DNA of 64,000 bases from CAYPTY01 sp964413935 (lineage in GTDB: Bacteria; Bacteroidota; Rhodothermia; Balneolales; Balneolaceae): positions 124,001 through 188,000 of the forward strand of contig CAYPTY010000002.1 in NCBI GenBank assembly GCA_964413935.1. Direction: 5' to 3'. The notes beneath the pieces were generated by a model. It saw nothing but the letters and a program-made list of their open reading frames with translations, had not been told where the DNA came from and ran no database searches. Of this stretch, positions 34,216-41,677 are shown piece by piece. The translations under genes were made by a program, and so were the position numbers. Positions within the stretch are counted from its first letter, which is position 1. Each line of letters begins with the position of its first letter.

Positions 34216-35928
34216 TCAGGCTACCCTGAATTTCAGCTCTTCGATTGTGGAGAGAATTTCTTCCCTATCCATATCGCGGTATTTTTCCGGCAACAATTCC
34301 GCTGAGGTACATTCAATTACCGCATTCAGCGTCTGTAATTCAATTTCTTCCGGATAAGTTGGAGGGATGAAATCATTCAGCGCGGCTTCGAGTATTTCAG
34401 GACTAACCTTTAGGCTGCCTTCTGCAGCTGCACGAAATTTAGCACGGGTCAGCGCGGCTTCCATATCGGCTCCTGAAAACGTCTTTTCCCCTTTTTCAAT
34501 CATTTCTGGGACCACATTCTCCGTCATCTGAAGCCTTGTTTTCTTTTTCATGGCTTCGAAAAGCTCAATACGCTCTTCCTTTGTTTCCGGTGGAAACAGT
34601 GCAAGATGTTCTTCAGCCCTGCCCTGACGCTTAAGGTCAATGGGCATCAGATCAGGCCTTGCTGTCATCAGGAACCAGATAATTCGGCCGCGGTTGGCTG
34701 TATCACTCATAAATGTTGCGATCTGCGAAAATACCCGACTGGACACTCCGCTGTCTCCACTGGCAGCACGATCACCCAGATAGGCATCTGCCTCATCAAT
34801 CATAACAGCAACAGGTGCCATAGCTTTCAGGATGGATAGGATTTTTTCCAGATTACCTTCGGTAACCCCCTGCCATTGAGACCGGAAGTTTTTCAGTTTC
34901 ACCATAGGGATTCCAACTTCTGATGCAAAGCAGGTAACCAGAAAGGTTTTACCGGTTCCCACCGGGCCGCAAACCAGGTAACCCATGGGCATCACATCCT
35001 GCCGGCCTTCCTGCAGGGCTTTGATCGCCTGACGCAGATGCCTTTTCACGTGTTTGTGTCCGGCAACATTATCCAGATTGTAGGGGGTCTCCACAAATTC
35101 CAGCAACCCGTAGGCCTCAGCTTCAATCAGCTCCTTCTTGATATCCGAAAGCTTATCAAAGGTGATGATTTCCTTATTCTCACGGGCATTAGACAGGATA
35201 CTGCGGATGTTCACGAAATTAAGCCCGGCTGTTTGCTGAGCCAGCACTTCCGCCTTAACCGAGGATAAATCAGCGTATGTGTCGTTCCGGCTGTCATATT
35301 CAATAAATGCCCTGCGTTCCTCTTCACCCGGAATATTGATTTTGATTTCGGTGGAATAAGGATTCTGAACCAAAGTGCTGTTCAGGTCAGACAGGTTTTC
35401 GGTTATCAAGACAGTGGTAAAATCAGCGGCCAGGAAAAGCGGATCGTGAGCCCATCTGGACAAGAAAACTGCACTGGTCCGGTCTTCATTCCCGGACGAT
35501 GACGCATCACTCATCGGTACAATGGTTTCAGCATAATCGATGATCAGGGCTATGCTTTTCTTCTGTTCCAGCCTCAGCCTGAAATACTGTTCCAGTAAGG
35601 CAAATACCCGTACCGGATCTTTAGGCATTTTCTGGGCATACTCGGTACCCATCAGACTGTCACGTCCGGATATGGCCCGGTTGAAATCAGCCTGTGTCTC
35701 CTGATCCCGAAAATAAATACCGGATGAGCGATCGTAAAAGATGACAAAATCCCTTGCCCCGAAGAATTCATCTGAAAGAAAAGTTTTCAGACGCTGAAAA
35801 TCATAGCCATCCTCATTTTTAAGAGCTACCATATCGTGCACGTTGCCATGCAGCAGAAACTGATTGATGGTACGGCTCAGGTATTTTCTTGCAAATTCCT
35901 GAGACCACTTCGGATAATGATCAAACAT
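34216..35928 (-). CDS. AAA ATPase with degenerate N-terminal AAA domain (Ycf46-like)
   Basis: 570 residues, cytosolic. The C-terminal AAA module is complete: Walker A GPVGTGKT (321-328), Walker B VAVMIDEADAYLG (373-385), a SGDSGVSSRVFSQIATFM segment, sensor-1-like IIWFLMTARPD and arginine-finger candidates Arg434/Arg437 in LKRQGRAEEHLALFPP. The N-terminal half (about 1-280) keeps AAA-like landmarks (SIALIIDYAETIVP at 125-138, TTVLITENLSDLN, then EIKINIPGEEERRAFIEY) but has no P-loop, so it looks like an inactivated AAA domain. This layout recalls plastid/cyanobacterial Ycf46 proteins. The start lies 4 bases after the CNNM-CBS gene, at the end of the pspA operon. Substrate unknown. Confidence 0.85.
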   Translation of the reverse strand: MFDHYPKWSQEFARKYLSRTINQFLLHGNVHDMVALKNEDGYDFQRLKTFLSDEFFGARDFVIFYDRSSGIYFRDQETQADFNRAISGRDSLMGTEYAQKMPKDPVRVFALLEQYFRLRLEQKKSIALIIDYAETIVPMSDASSSGNEDRTSAVFLSRWAHDPLFLAADFTTVLITENLSDLNSTLVQNPYSTEIKINIPGEEERRAFIEYDSRNDTYADLSSVKAEVLAQQTAGLNFVNIRSILSNARENKEIITFDKLSDIKKELIEAEAYGLLEFVETPYNLDNVAGHKHVKRHLRQAIKALQEGRQDVMPMGYLVCGPVGTGKTFLVTCFASEVGIPMVKLKNFRSQWQGVTEGNLEKILSILKAMAPVAVMIDEADAYLGDRAASGDSGVSSRVFSQIATFMSDTANRGRIIWFLMTARPDLMPIDLKRQGRAEEHLALFPPETKEERIELFEAMKKKTRLQMTENVVPEMIEKGEKTFSGADMEAALTRAKFRAAAEGSLKVSPEILEAALNDFIPPTYPEEIELQTLNAVIECTSAELLPEKYRDMDREEILSTIEELKFRVA

Positions 35929-35932
35929 TGGA

Positions 35933-37210
35933 TTAGTCGTTTATGATTAGACGTATGGTCTCCAGCCGGTTTGGTGAGGCTTTCGAAATGATAAACTTGT
36001 AACCCTCCAAATCAAGTTCTTCATTTACTTTTGGAATACGCCCTAAATAATTAATTATGTAGCCCGCTACGGTATCATAGTCTGAAGGTTCCAGAGGAAT
36101 CCGGATCTGAGGAAATCGCTCCATCAGTTCATCAAGCTCAATGCCCGCACTCAGTACAAAGGTATTGTCATTCAATTGTTTGATGAGATGGTCGTCGGTA
36201 TCATATTCATCCTGAATGTCGCCCACTACCTCCTCAACCAGATCTTCGATGGTTACCATGCCGGCAGTGCCGCCATATTCATCGATTACGATAGCCACAG
36301 AGATATTATTCTGCCTGAACTCACTCATCATATCTTTCGCTTTTTTACTGTACGGAACGAGTGTGATAGGTCTGAGTACCTCCTTGAGAGCTTTGGGATC
36401 TTTGAAGAAATCGTGTGCAAAAACGATCCCGATAATATTGTCGATGGTTCCATCGTAAACGGGCAGTTTGGAGAAGCCACTCTGAATGAATAAATCCCTG
36501 ATATCTGAAATCTCGGATGTTTTATCAACGGCCACGATTTCTGTGCGGGGAATCATGGAATCCTTAACCCGCTTATTTGAGAGCTCGAGTACATTCTGCA
36601 GTATCTCTGAATCTTCCTGATCCAGATCCTGCCCACCCCCTGACTCTTTAAGCTCCTGAAAAATGATTTCCACTTCTTTTCGGCCAAAGGCAATGACGTT
36701 CTTTTCTGCATCCGGACTCACAATGCGTATAAGCAGTTTAGACGCGGCATTGGCCAGGTAAATAAGCGGACGCAAGATCCAGTAAAAAATGCGGATTGGA
36801 AGGGAAACGGGTATAATGAGAAAATCTGCCTGAATACGGAAAACAGCTTTTGGCATAATTTCACCAAAGAGCATAATTACCACTGATGCGATGATGGTCT
36901 GAATAATCAGCACTTCCGCAGCTCCGGGTATTATTCCAAACCATTGCTGATAAGCATCTGCAATGGGTTCAGCCAGAAAAATGGCCATGAGTGTAGCATA
37001 AACAACATTCACAATGTTATTTCCCACCAGGGTGGTGGTCATGAAGGTTTCCGGATTCCGCACAAAAAAGCCAACCGATTCGGATACCACCGACTTGCGC
37101 CGTGACGCAATTTCCAGCTTAAGTTTATTGGCGGAGACAAAAGCTATCTCCGAACCTGAGAAGAAACCGCTAAGAATGATGGAAAGAATGATGAGGAGCC
37201 ATTCTGTCAT
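35933..37210 (-). CDS. CNNM/CBS-domain membrane protein (CorC/HlyC family, GldE-like)
   Basis: 425 residues from the ATG at 37210, preceded by GAGGAG eight bases upstream; a TTG at 37231 is rejected. The CNNM transmembrane domain (about 1-195) opens LLIILSIILSGFFSGSEIAFVSANKLKLE and continues TTTLVGNNIVNVVYATLMAI. A CBS pair (about 205-335) has DSMIPRTEIVAVDK and SVAIVIDEYGGTAGMVTIEDLVEEVVGDI. The C-terminal CorC/HlyC domain ends the protein. Relatives export Mg2+/Co2+ or, in gliding Bacteroidota, include GldE; which applies cannot be told here. A 70-base gap separates it from the upstream enoyl-CoA hydratase gene. Confidence 0.9.
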   Translation of the reverse strand: MTEWLLIILSIILSGFFSGSEIAFVSANKLKLEIASRRKSVVSESVGFFVRNPETFMTTTLVGNNIVNVVYATLMAIFLAEPIADAYQQWFGIIPGAAEVLIIQTIIASVVIMLFGEIMPKAVFRIQADFLIIPVSLPIRIFYWILRPLIYLANAASKLLIRIVSPDAEKNVIAFGRKEVEIIFQELKESGGGQDLDQEDSEILQNVLELSNKRVKDSMIPRTEIVAVDKTSEISDIRDLFIQSGFSKLPVYDGTIDNIIGIVFAHDFFKDPKALKEVLRPITLVPYSKKAKDMMSEFRQNNISVAIVIDEYGGTAGMVTIEDLVEEVVGDIQDEYDTDDHLIKQLNDNTFVLSAGIELDELMERFPQIRIPLEPSDYDTVAGYIINYLGRIPKVNEELDLEGYKFIISKASPNRLETIRLIIND

Positions 37211-37280
37211 TGTGCTGCTCCTCTTTTGCAAAGGTTAATACTCGATGGAGGTTCTTCGCTCATTCACAAAAAATTAGTTC

Positions 37281-38057
37281 TCATTTCCCGGAAAATTCAG
37301 CTTTTCGTTTTTCAAGAAAAGCGGAAGTTCCTTCTTTAAAGTCAGCCGTAGAGAATAAATCTCCAAATAAATTTGACTCTTTTTTGTAGCCACTTGGATG
37401 GCCGGAGGCTCGAATGGCCTGAATGGCCATTTTTACAGCCAAGGGCCCCTGTTTGAAGATTTTACCAAGCAGTGCATTGGCTTCCTCTTCCGGATTGTCG
37501 GCTACTTTGTTCAAAAGCCCCAGATTAAGGGCTTCATCAGCCTTTACAAAATTTCCGGTGAGGATAAGTTCGGTTGCTTTAGCCTTACCCACAATAGCCG
37601 TTAGCCGTTGGGTTCCTCCCCAGCCGGGAATCAGGCCAAGGCTCACTTCCGGTAGTCCCAGTACCGCATTCGGATTTCCAATTCGCATATGGCATGAAAG
37701 GGCCAGTTCAAGGCCACCACCCAGGGCATATCCGTCAATGATCCCGATTACAGGAATATTCAGATCTTCAATAGACTGAAACACAGCCTGGCCGTTGGCA
37801 GATGTACGCTCCGCAGCCTGTGAATCCAGTTCTGTAAGTTCTTTGATATCCGCGCCGGCTACAAAAGCCTTATCCCCGGCCCCTTTGATCATTAGAGCAT
37901 GAATACTATCGTATTTTTTGAGGTAATCAACGACTTTCTCAAGTTCCCCAAATACCTTTTTATTCAGCGCATTGAGTTTGTCGGGGCGGTTGATGGTGAG
38001 ATGGGCAAAACCCCTATCGTCTACTTCGAAAAGCAGCGTTTCCAGTGATAAACTCAT
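37281..38057 (-). CDS. enoyl-CoA hydratase/isomerase family protein
   Basis: 258 residues, crotonase fold, cytosolic. Oxyanion-hole motifs are intact: AGDKAFVAGADIKEL (about 60-74) and IIDGYALGGGLELALSCHMRI (about 100-120). The catalytic-glutamate positions of true hydratases appear as GLELALS and LPEVSLGLIPGWGGTQRL, so hydratase activity on short-chain enoyl-CoA is likely. The length is standard. It starts directly after the stop of the 296-residue membrane protein gene (no spacer), so it is cotranscribed with the pspA group. A link between fatty-acid turnover and membrane repair is only inference. Confidence 0.92.
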   Translation of the reverse strand: MSLSLETLLFEVDDRGFAHLTINRPDKLNALNKKVFGELEKVVDYLKKYDSIHALMIKGAGDKAFVAGADIKELTELDSQAAERTSANGQAVFQSIEDLNIPVIGIIDGYALGGGLELALSCHMRIGNPNAVLGLPEVSLGLIPGWGGTQRLTAIVGKAKATELILTGNFVKADEALNLGLLNKVADNPEEEANALLGKIFKQGPLAVKMAIQAIRASGHPSGYKKESNLFGDLFSTADFKEGTSAFLEKRKAEFSGK

Positions 38058-38948
38058 CTATGATTTATTTTTAACTCGATTGTCCTGTTTAGCCGACTGG
38101 CCGGACTCTCCGCTAAGATCTTCCAGAATGGAATCGAAGTCCAGTTCTTCTTCCCAGTCGTTGGTGAATGCAGGCAAGATATCCTGATCGAGGTCTTCAA
38201 TCAATTGAGAAGTTTCCTCTACTTCATTCAGCAGGTTATCCAGCTGGAAGCCGATTTCTTCCGGATTACTCATAGTCATCGACTGTTCATAGATATATTG
38301 AATGGCATCCTCGATGGTTTCAAGATGAGTTTCGCAAACCAGGTATTTTTCTTTGGCGATTTCGAATTTCTTTAGGCGTTTCTGCAGAATAGCAACCCGG
38401 CGTGATTTCGTTTTTCTGAGCTTCTCTGATTCAAGATTCTGAATCTCCTCAATCTGACTGGATAGCTCTGTTTTTAGTCCGTTTTCGACAGCGGAGTCCA
38501 TGTAAAGTTCATAGCGTTTGTGAAGGTCAAGCAGAGTCAGATAATTACCCAGCAGTTCTTTAATCTTATTCCGGATACTGTCGAGTAAGCCCTGTGAACT
38601 GTAAGGGAGTTTATCAAAGTTTTCCTGAATGAGATTAGACAGGTGTTTAAGAACCAGAAACCTTTTCTGGTCAGCCTGATTCAGACTCTGAAAGAGGGTT
38701 TTCTCACTCTCCGCAGGATTTTTCTGCTGTTTTTTACGCAGCATCACCTTTTTTCTGAAACGGGGAAGTTTAGGTATGATTCCCAGATACATCAGCTCCA
38801 GGCCAAAGGCTGAGGTTAGCAGCACATTTGAAATAAGGCCAAAATCATTCAGCAGGAAAGCTGAAAGGGTGGTAATCAACAAGAATCCCAGATTAAGAGG
38901 ATTCATGAAGGCTTCCCGGGTATAATTTATGTTAGCTTCCTGAGCCAT
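38058..38948 (-). CDS. unrecognised membrane-anchored coiled-coil protein in the pspA operon
   Basis: 296 residues. Two hydrophobic helices near the N-terminus (about 19-35 and 37-57) form a membrane hairpin. A basic stretch (PRFRKKVMLRKKQQK) suggests the rest is cytoplasmic. Residues about 80-265 are almost wholly helical and charged with heptad-like leucines (IRNKIKELLGNYLTLLDLHK; KRLKKFEIAKEKYLVCETHL), followed by an acidic, Ser-rich tail. I recognise no domain. The ATG follows the TAG of the 155-residue gene without a gap, and the stop abuts the enoyl-CoA hydratase ATG. A membrane receptor or anchor for PspA is the inference from context. Confidence 0.8.
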   Translation of the reverse strand: MAQEANINYTREAFMNPLNLGFLLITTLSAFLLNDFGLISNVLLTSAFGLELMYLGIIPKLPRFRKKVMLRKKQQKNPAESEKTLFQSLNQADQKRFLVLKHLSNLIQENFDKLPYSSQGLLDSIRNKIKELLGNYLTLLDLHKRYELYMDSAVENGLKTELSSQIEEIQNLESEKLRKTKSRRVAILQKRLKKFEIAKEKYLVCETHLETIEDAIQYIYEQSMTMSNPEEIGFQLDNLLNEVEETSQLIEDLDQDILPAFTNDWEEELDFDSILEDLSGESGQSAKQDNRVKNKS

Positions 38949-39416
38949 CTATTCGGGGTTTTGCTCCTCGGGCTTTGGATCGTCACTTTGCTGATCTTCT
39001 TCTTTCCCGATGGTTTTATGGGCTTTAATTTCTTCTGCAGTCTTTTCAATTTCAGAATACAGCATACCCATCTCAATTTTCATTTGTTTCAGTGCTTCAC
39101 GGGCTTTGATTTTCTTCATTTCTTCTTCCCGTTTCAGCTTCTCTTCCAGGCTTTCACCGGTTTCCGGTTCTCCGCTGAGACTGTCCATGGCCACATCCAG
39201 CTTTGCCTCAACACCGGAGACCTTTTCCTGCACTTTACCGAGAAAGTCATCGACCGACTCAAGCAGCGCATCCGGATTCATATTGTCCAGTGCCTGTTTG
39301 ATTTTAGCCGTTTGCTGAGAACGCTTCAGTTTCTCTTTGGCTTCCTTGATACGCTGATAGTGTTCTTTATACTCCTGTTTCAGGCGCTCACGTTCTTCTT
39401 CGTTACGGGAACTCAT
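38949..39416 (-). CDS. unrecognised coiled-coil protein in the pspA operon, with a PspA-like helix
   Basis: 155 residues, soluble, very rich in Glu and Lys, no signal or membrane segment. Three helical stretches are apparent (about 6-42, 49-80, 88-135) and an acidic Pro-rich tail. Residues 61-80 (KVQEKVSGVEAKLDVAMDSL) resemble residues 172-191 of the adjacent PspA (RINEEAAKNEARMEIALDSI): 6 of 20 identical and most others conservative, judged by eye without gaps. It may therefore be a diverged PspA-family fragment or a PspA-binding helix. It lies 12 bases after pspA and abuts the next gene. The family is unknown to me. Confidence 0.8.
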   Translation of the reverse strand: MSSRNEEERERLKQEYKEHYQRIKEAKEKLKRSQQTAKIKQALDNMNPDALLESVDDFLGKVQEKVSGVEAKLDVAMDSLSGEPETGESLEEKLKREEEMKKIKAREALKQMKIEMGMLYSEIEKTAEEIKAHKTIGKEEDQQSDDPKPEEQNPE

Positions 39417-39428
39417 AGCGGCCCTCCG

Positions 39429-40187
39429 TCAGGATTTTTCCTTACTTTTGGAGCCCACGGTTTTTGATTTCGAAGCTTCTTCTTCCTCACTGCCTGGCTC
39501 TTCCATTTCGATTTCCGGAGAGGTGCTGCCAGACATCTCCTGCTTGAATTGCTGTACCAGTTCCTGGGCTCTCAGCTTTTCAGCATTTACTTCGATTTCC
39601 ATGGTTTGTGTATCGATGGAATCCAATGCGATTTCCATGCGGGCTTCATTTTTGGCCGCTTCCTCATTGATACGCGTAATCATTTCATCATGAGTCTGGT
39701 CAATACCGCCCACTTCAAACTGTTCCAGAGTGTTTGCAATCTTTGCTTGCCATTCGGCCCGTTCGTGTGCGCGTAAAGCTTCCTTGGCCTCCTGAATTTT
39801 TCGATCCTTCTCTTTCATAAAAGCTTTTTTCACCTGAAGGGCCTTTTCGTAGGCCTTTTCTGCAAATACAAGCTGCTCGCTGGAGCTGCTCAGGCTTTCT
39901 TTAACCTTTTCAAGCTGCAGTGCATAGCCTTCAGCGATATCATCACGATTGGCATTAATCGCGGATTTAATTTTCGAAGTCAGGTCCTGAACGCTTTTTT
40001 CGTTGCGTTTCACCTCTTTCTGCAACATCAGCATATTGGCCTTCACCGTAGCGATGTTTTCATTCATTTGGGGAATCTGATCATTCAGGTCCCTGATATT
40101 CTGTTCCAGTATGAGTTTCGGATCCTCGATGGAGCTGACAAAACCACCAAAGAGTGATTTGAGTGCTCTGATAAACCGTTTGAACAT
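39429..40187 (-). CDS. PspA/IM30 family membrane-maintenance protein
   Basis: 252 residues, the family's usual size plus a tail. The N-terminal amphipathic helix (MFKRFIRALKSLFGGFVSSI) is followed by the conserved EDPKLILEQNIRDLNDQI (about 21-38). Long coiled-coil helices (about 39-155) and the late conserved helix (about 165-205) complete the ESCRT-III-like PspA fold. Residues from about 222 are acidic and low-complexity (EMEEPGSEEEEASKSK). PspA/Vipp1 proteins bind damaged or stressed inner membrane and remodel it. There is no pspF, pspB or pspC here; instead two unrecognised coiled-coil genes follow at once. A 10-bp inverted repeat lies just upstream. Confidence 0.93.
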   Translation of the reverse strand: MFKRFIRALKSLFGGFVSSIEDPKLILEQNIRDLNDQIPQMNENIATVKANMLMLQKEVKRNEKSVQDLTSKIKSAINANRDDIAEGYALQLEKVKESLSSSSEQLVFAEKAYEKALQVKKAFMKEKDRKIQEAKEALRAHERAEWQAKIANTLEQFEVGGIDQTHDEMITRINEEAAKNEARMEIALDSIDTQTMEIEVNAEKLRAQELVQQFKQEMSGSTSPEIEMEEPGSEEEEASKSKTVGSKSKEKS

Positions 40188-40203
40188 GTTTTGCCTTCTT
40201 TTT

Positions 40204-40242
40204 AGTTAATTTATGCCCTAAGTATCCTGAAGTAAATTAACT
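40204..40242. promoter_or_regulatory. 10-bp perfect inverted repeat upstream of pspA
   Basis: AGTTAATTTA (40204-40213) and TAAATTAACT (40233-40242) are perfect inverted repeats with a 19-base spacer, 16 bases upstream of the pspA start and inside the 79-base deoA-pspA gap. On the minus strand the stem is followed by AAAAAG rather than T residues, so it is not a terminator of deoA. Operator or leader hairpin are the alternatives. Confidence 0.5.
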
Positions 40243-40266
40243 GATAAATACCGTAATATGACAGCT

Positions 40267-41607
40267 TTATATCCGGTAAGGATGTTGCCCTGTGCTGTCA
40301 ATTACATGGCTTACCAATAATTGAGGCTTAGGAATTACTTCACTTATTTGAACGGCTTCACTGAAATTCGGGGTAGCGTTCTCATAAGCTTGTGGCTTGT
40401 TCGTGTGGGCCGTTAATATTGTTTCACCCTCATCCACAAAATCCCCTGTTTTTTTGTGCAAAATTACACCTGCGGCCGGATCGATTCGATCGGTAATAGA
40501 CTGCCGGCCTGCTCCCAGTTCCATGCAACCGAGTGCAATCTGAAAAGCATCCAGCTGGCTGATGTAGCCTTTTTTATCAGCTTTGAACTCAAACTGCTGT
40601 GCAGCCTGAGGATAAGTATCAGGATCTTCGATCACGGAAATGTCCCCTCCCTGTTCCTTTACAATATCCAGCAGTTTACGGTAAGCCTGTCCATTTCTTA
40701 CCTGAGCCCGGCTCATTTCCATCCCTTCTTCCAGGTTTTCAGCCTTTCCACCCAAGTGAATCATTGTGCCCGCGAGCAGATGAGTAACCCTCATCAAATC
40801 ATTATCTGCCTCTTCCTTTAAATAACGGATGGCTTCTCTCGTTTCCAGCCAGTTGCCAATCGCATAACCCAGAGGCTGATTCATATTGGTGATGTATGCA
40901 ATGGTCTCTTTCCCAAACGATTCCCCAACACCAACCAGTGTCTGCGCCAGCTCTAATGCCTGTTCCTGTGTTTTCATAAAAGCCCCTGATCCCCACTTTA
41001 CATCCAGAACCAGAGCATCGATACCCTCTGCGAGTTTTTTACTCATAATGCTGCTGGCAATGAAGGGAATGAATTCCACGGTTGCAGTAACATCCCTGAG
41101 TGCATAGAGTTTTTTATCTGCCGGGGCAATCTCATTGGTTTGGCCGATCAGCACCATGTTATGTTTCTGCAGTACTTCCCTGTATCGCTGCAGATTCAGA
41201 TCCACCCTGAATCCGGGTATAGCTTCCAGTTTATCTAGTGTACCTCCCGAATGCCCTAGTCCCCTTCCCGAGATCATAGGTACAGGAACCCCACAACTTG
41301 CAACGATGGGTGCCATTAAAATGGAAACTTTATCGCCAACTCCACCCGTGGAATGTTTATCCACTTTTTTGCCGGGTACATCCGACAAATCAACAATGAT
41401 ACCTGAATGCAGCATGGCATGGGTCAGGGAAGCCGATTCGGATGCATCCATTCCCTTTGAAAAAGCCGCCATCAGAAATGCACTCATTTGATAATCAGGT
41501 ATAGCCGATTGAGTGTAAGATTTGATCAAATATTGAATCTCGGCGTCAGCCAGGTTCAAACCATCCCGTTTTTTCCGTATAAGATTCACGATATTGAAAG
41601 CAGACAT
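40267..41607 (-). CDS. deoA: thymidine / pyrimidine-nucleoside phosphorylase
   Basis: 446 residues, cytosolic; splits thymidine or uridine with phosphate to base and (deoxy)ribose 1-phosphate. Motifs: the N-terminal helical domain with LTHAMLHSGIIVDLS, the family signature KVDKHSTGGVGDKVSILMAPIVAS (about 81-104), SGRGLGHSGGTLDKLEAIPGF and DVKWGSGAFMKTQEQALELA. The C-terminal domain ends GEAILTAHT-like (GETILTAHTNKPQ). Length fits the thymidine phosphorylase group; substrate preference is not decidable. It is the most upstream gene on the minus strand before pspA. Confidence 0.94.
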   Translation of the reverse strand: MSAFNIVNLIRKKRDGLNLADAEIQYLIKSYTQSAIPDYQMSAFLMAAFSKGMDASESASLTHAMLHSGIIVDLSDVPGKKVDKHSTGGVGDKVSILMAPIVASCGVPVPMISGRGLGHSGGTLDKLEAIPGFRVDLNLQRYREVLQKHNMVLIGQTNEIAPADKKLYALRDVTATVEFIPFIASSIMSKKLAEGIDALVLDVKWGSGAFMKTQEQALELAQTLVGVGESFGKETIAYITNMNQPLGYAIGNWLETREAIRYLKEEADNDLMRVTHLLAGTMIHLGGKAENLEEGMEMSRAQVRNGQAYRKLLDIVKEQGGDISVIEDPDTYPQAAQQFEFKADKKGYISQLDAFQIALGCMELGAGRQSITDRIDPAAGVILHKKTGDFVDEGETILTAHTNKPQAYENATPNFSEAVQISEVIPKPQLLVSHVIDSTGQHPYRI

Positions 41608-41677
41608 ATGCCCTTAGTTGTTTTTTTTAAAACCTAAAGCGCTGTGAAAATATCATTTTTAAACTGACATCTAAATT

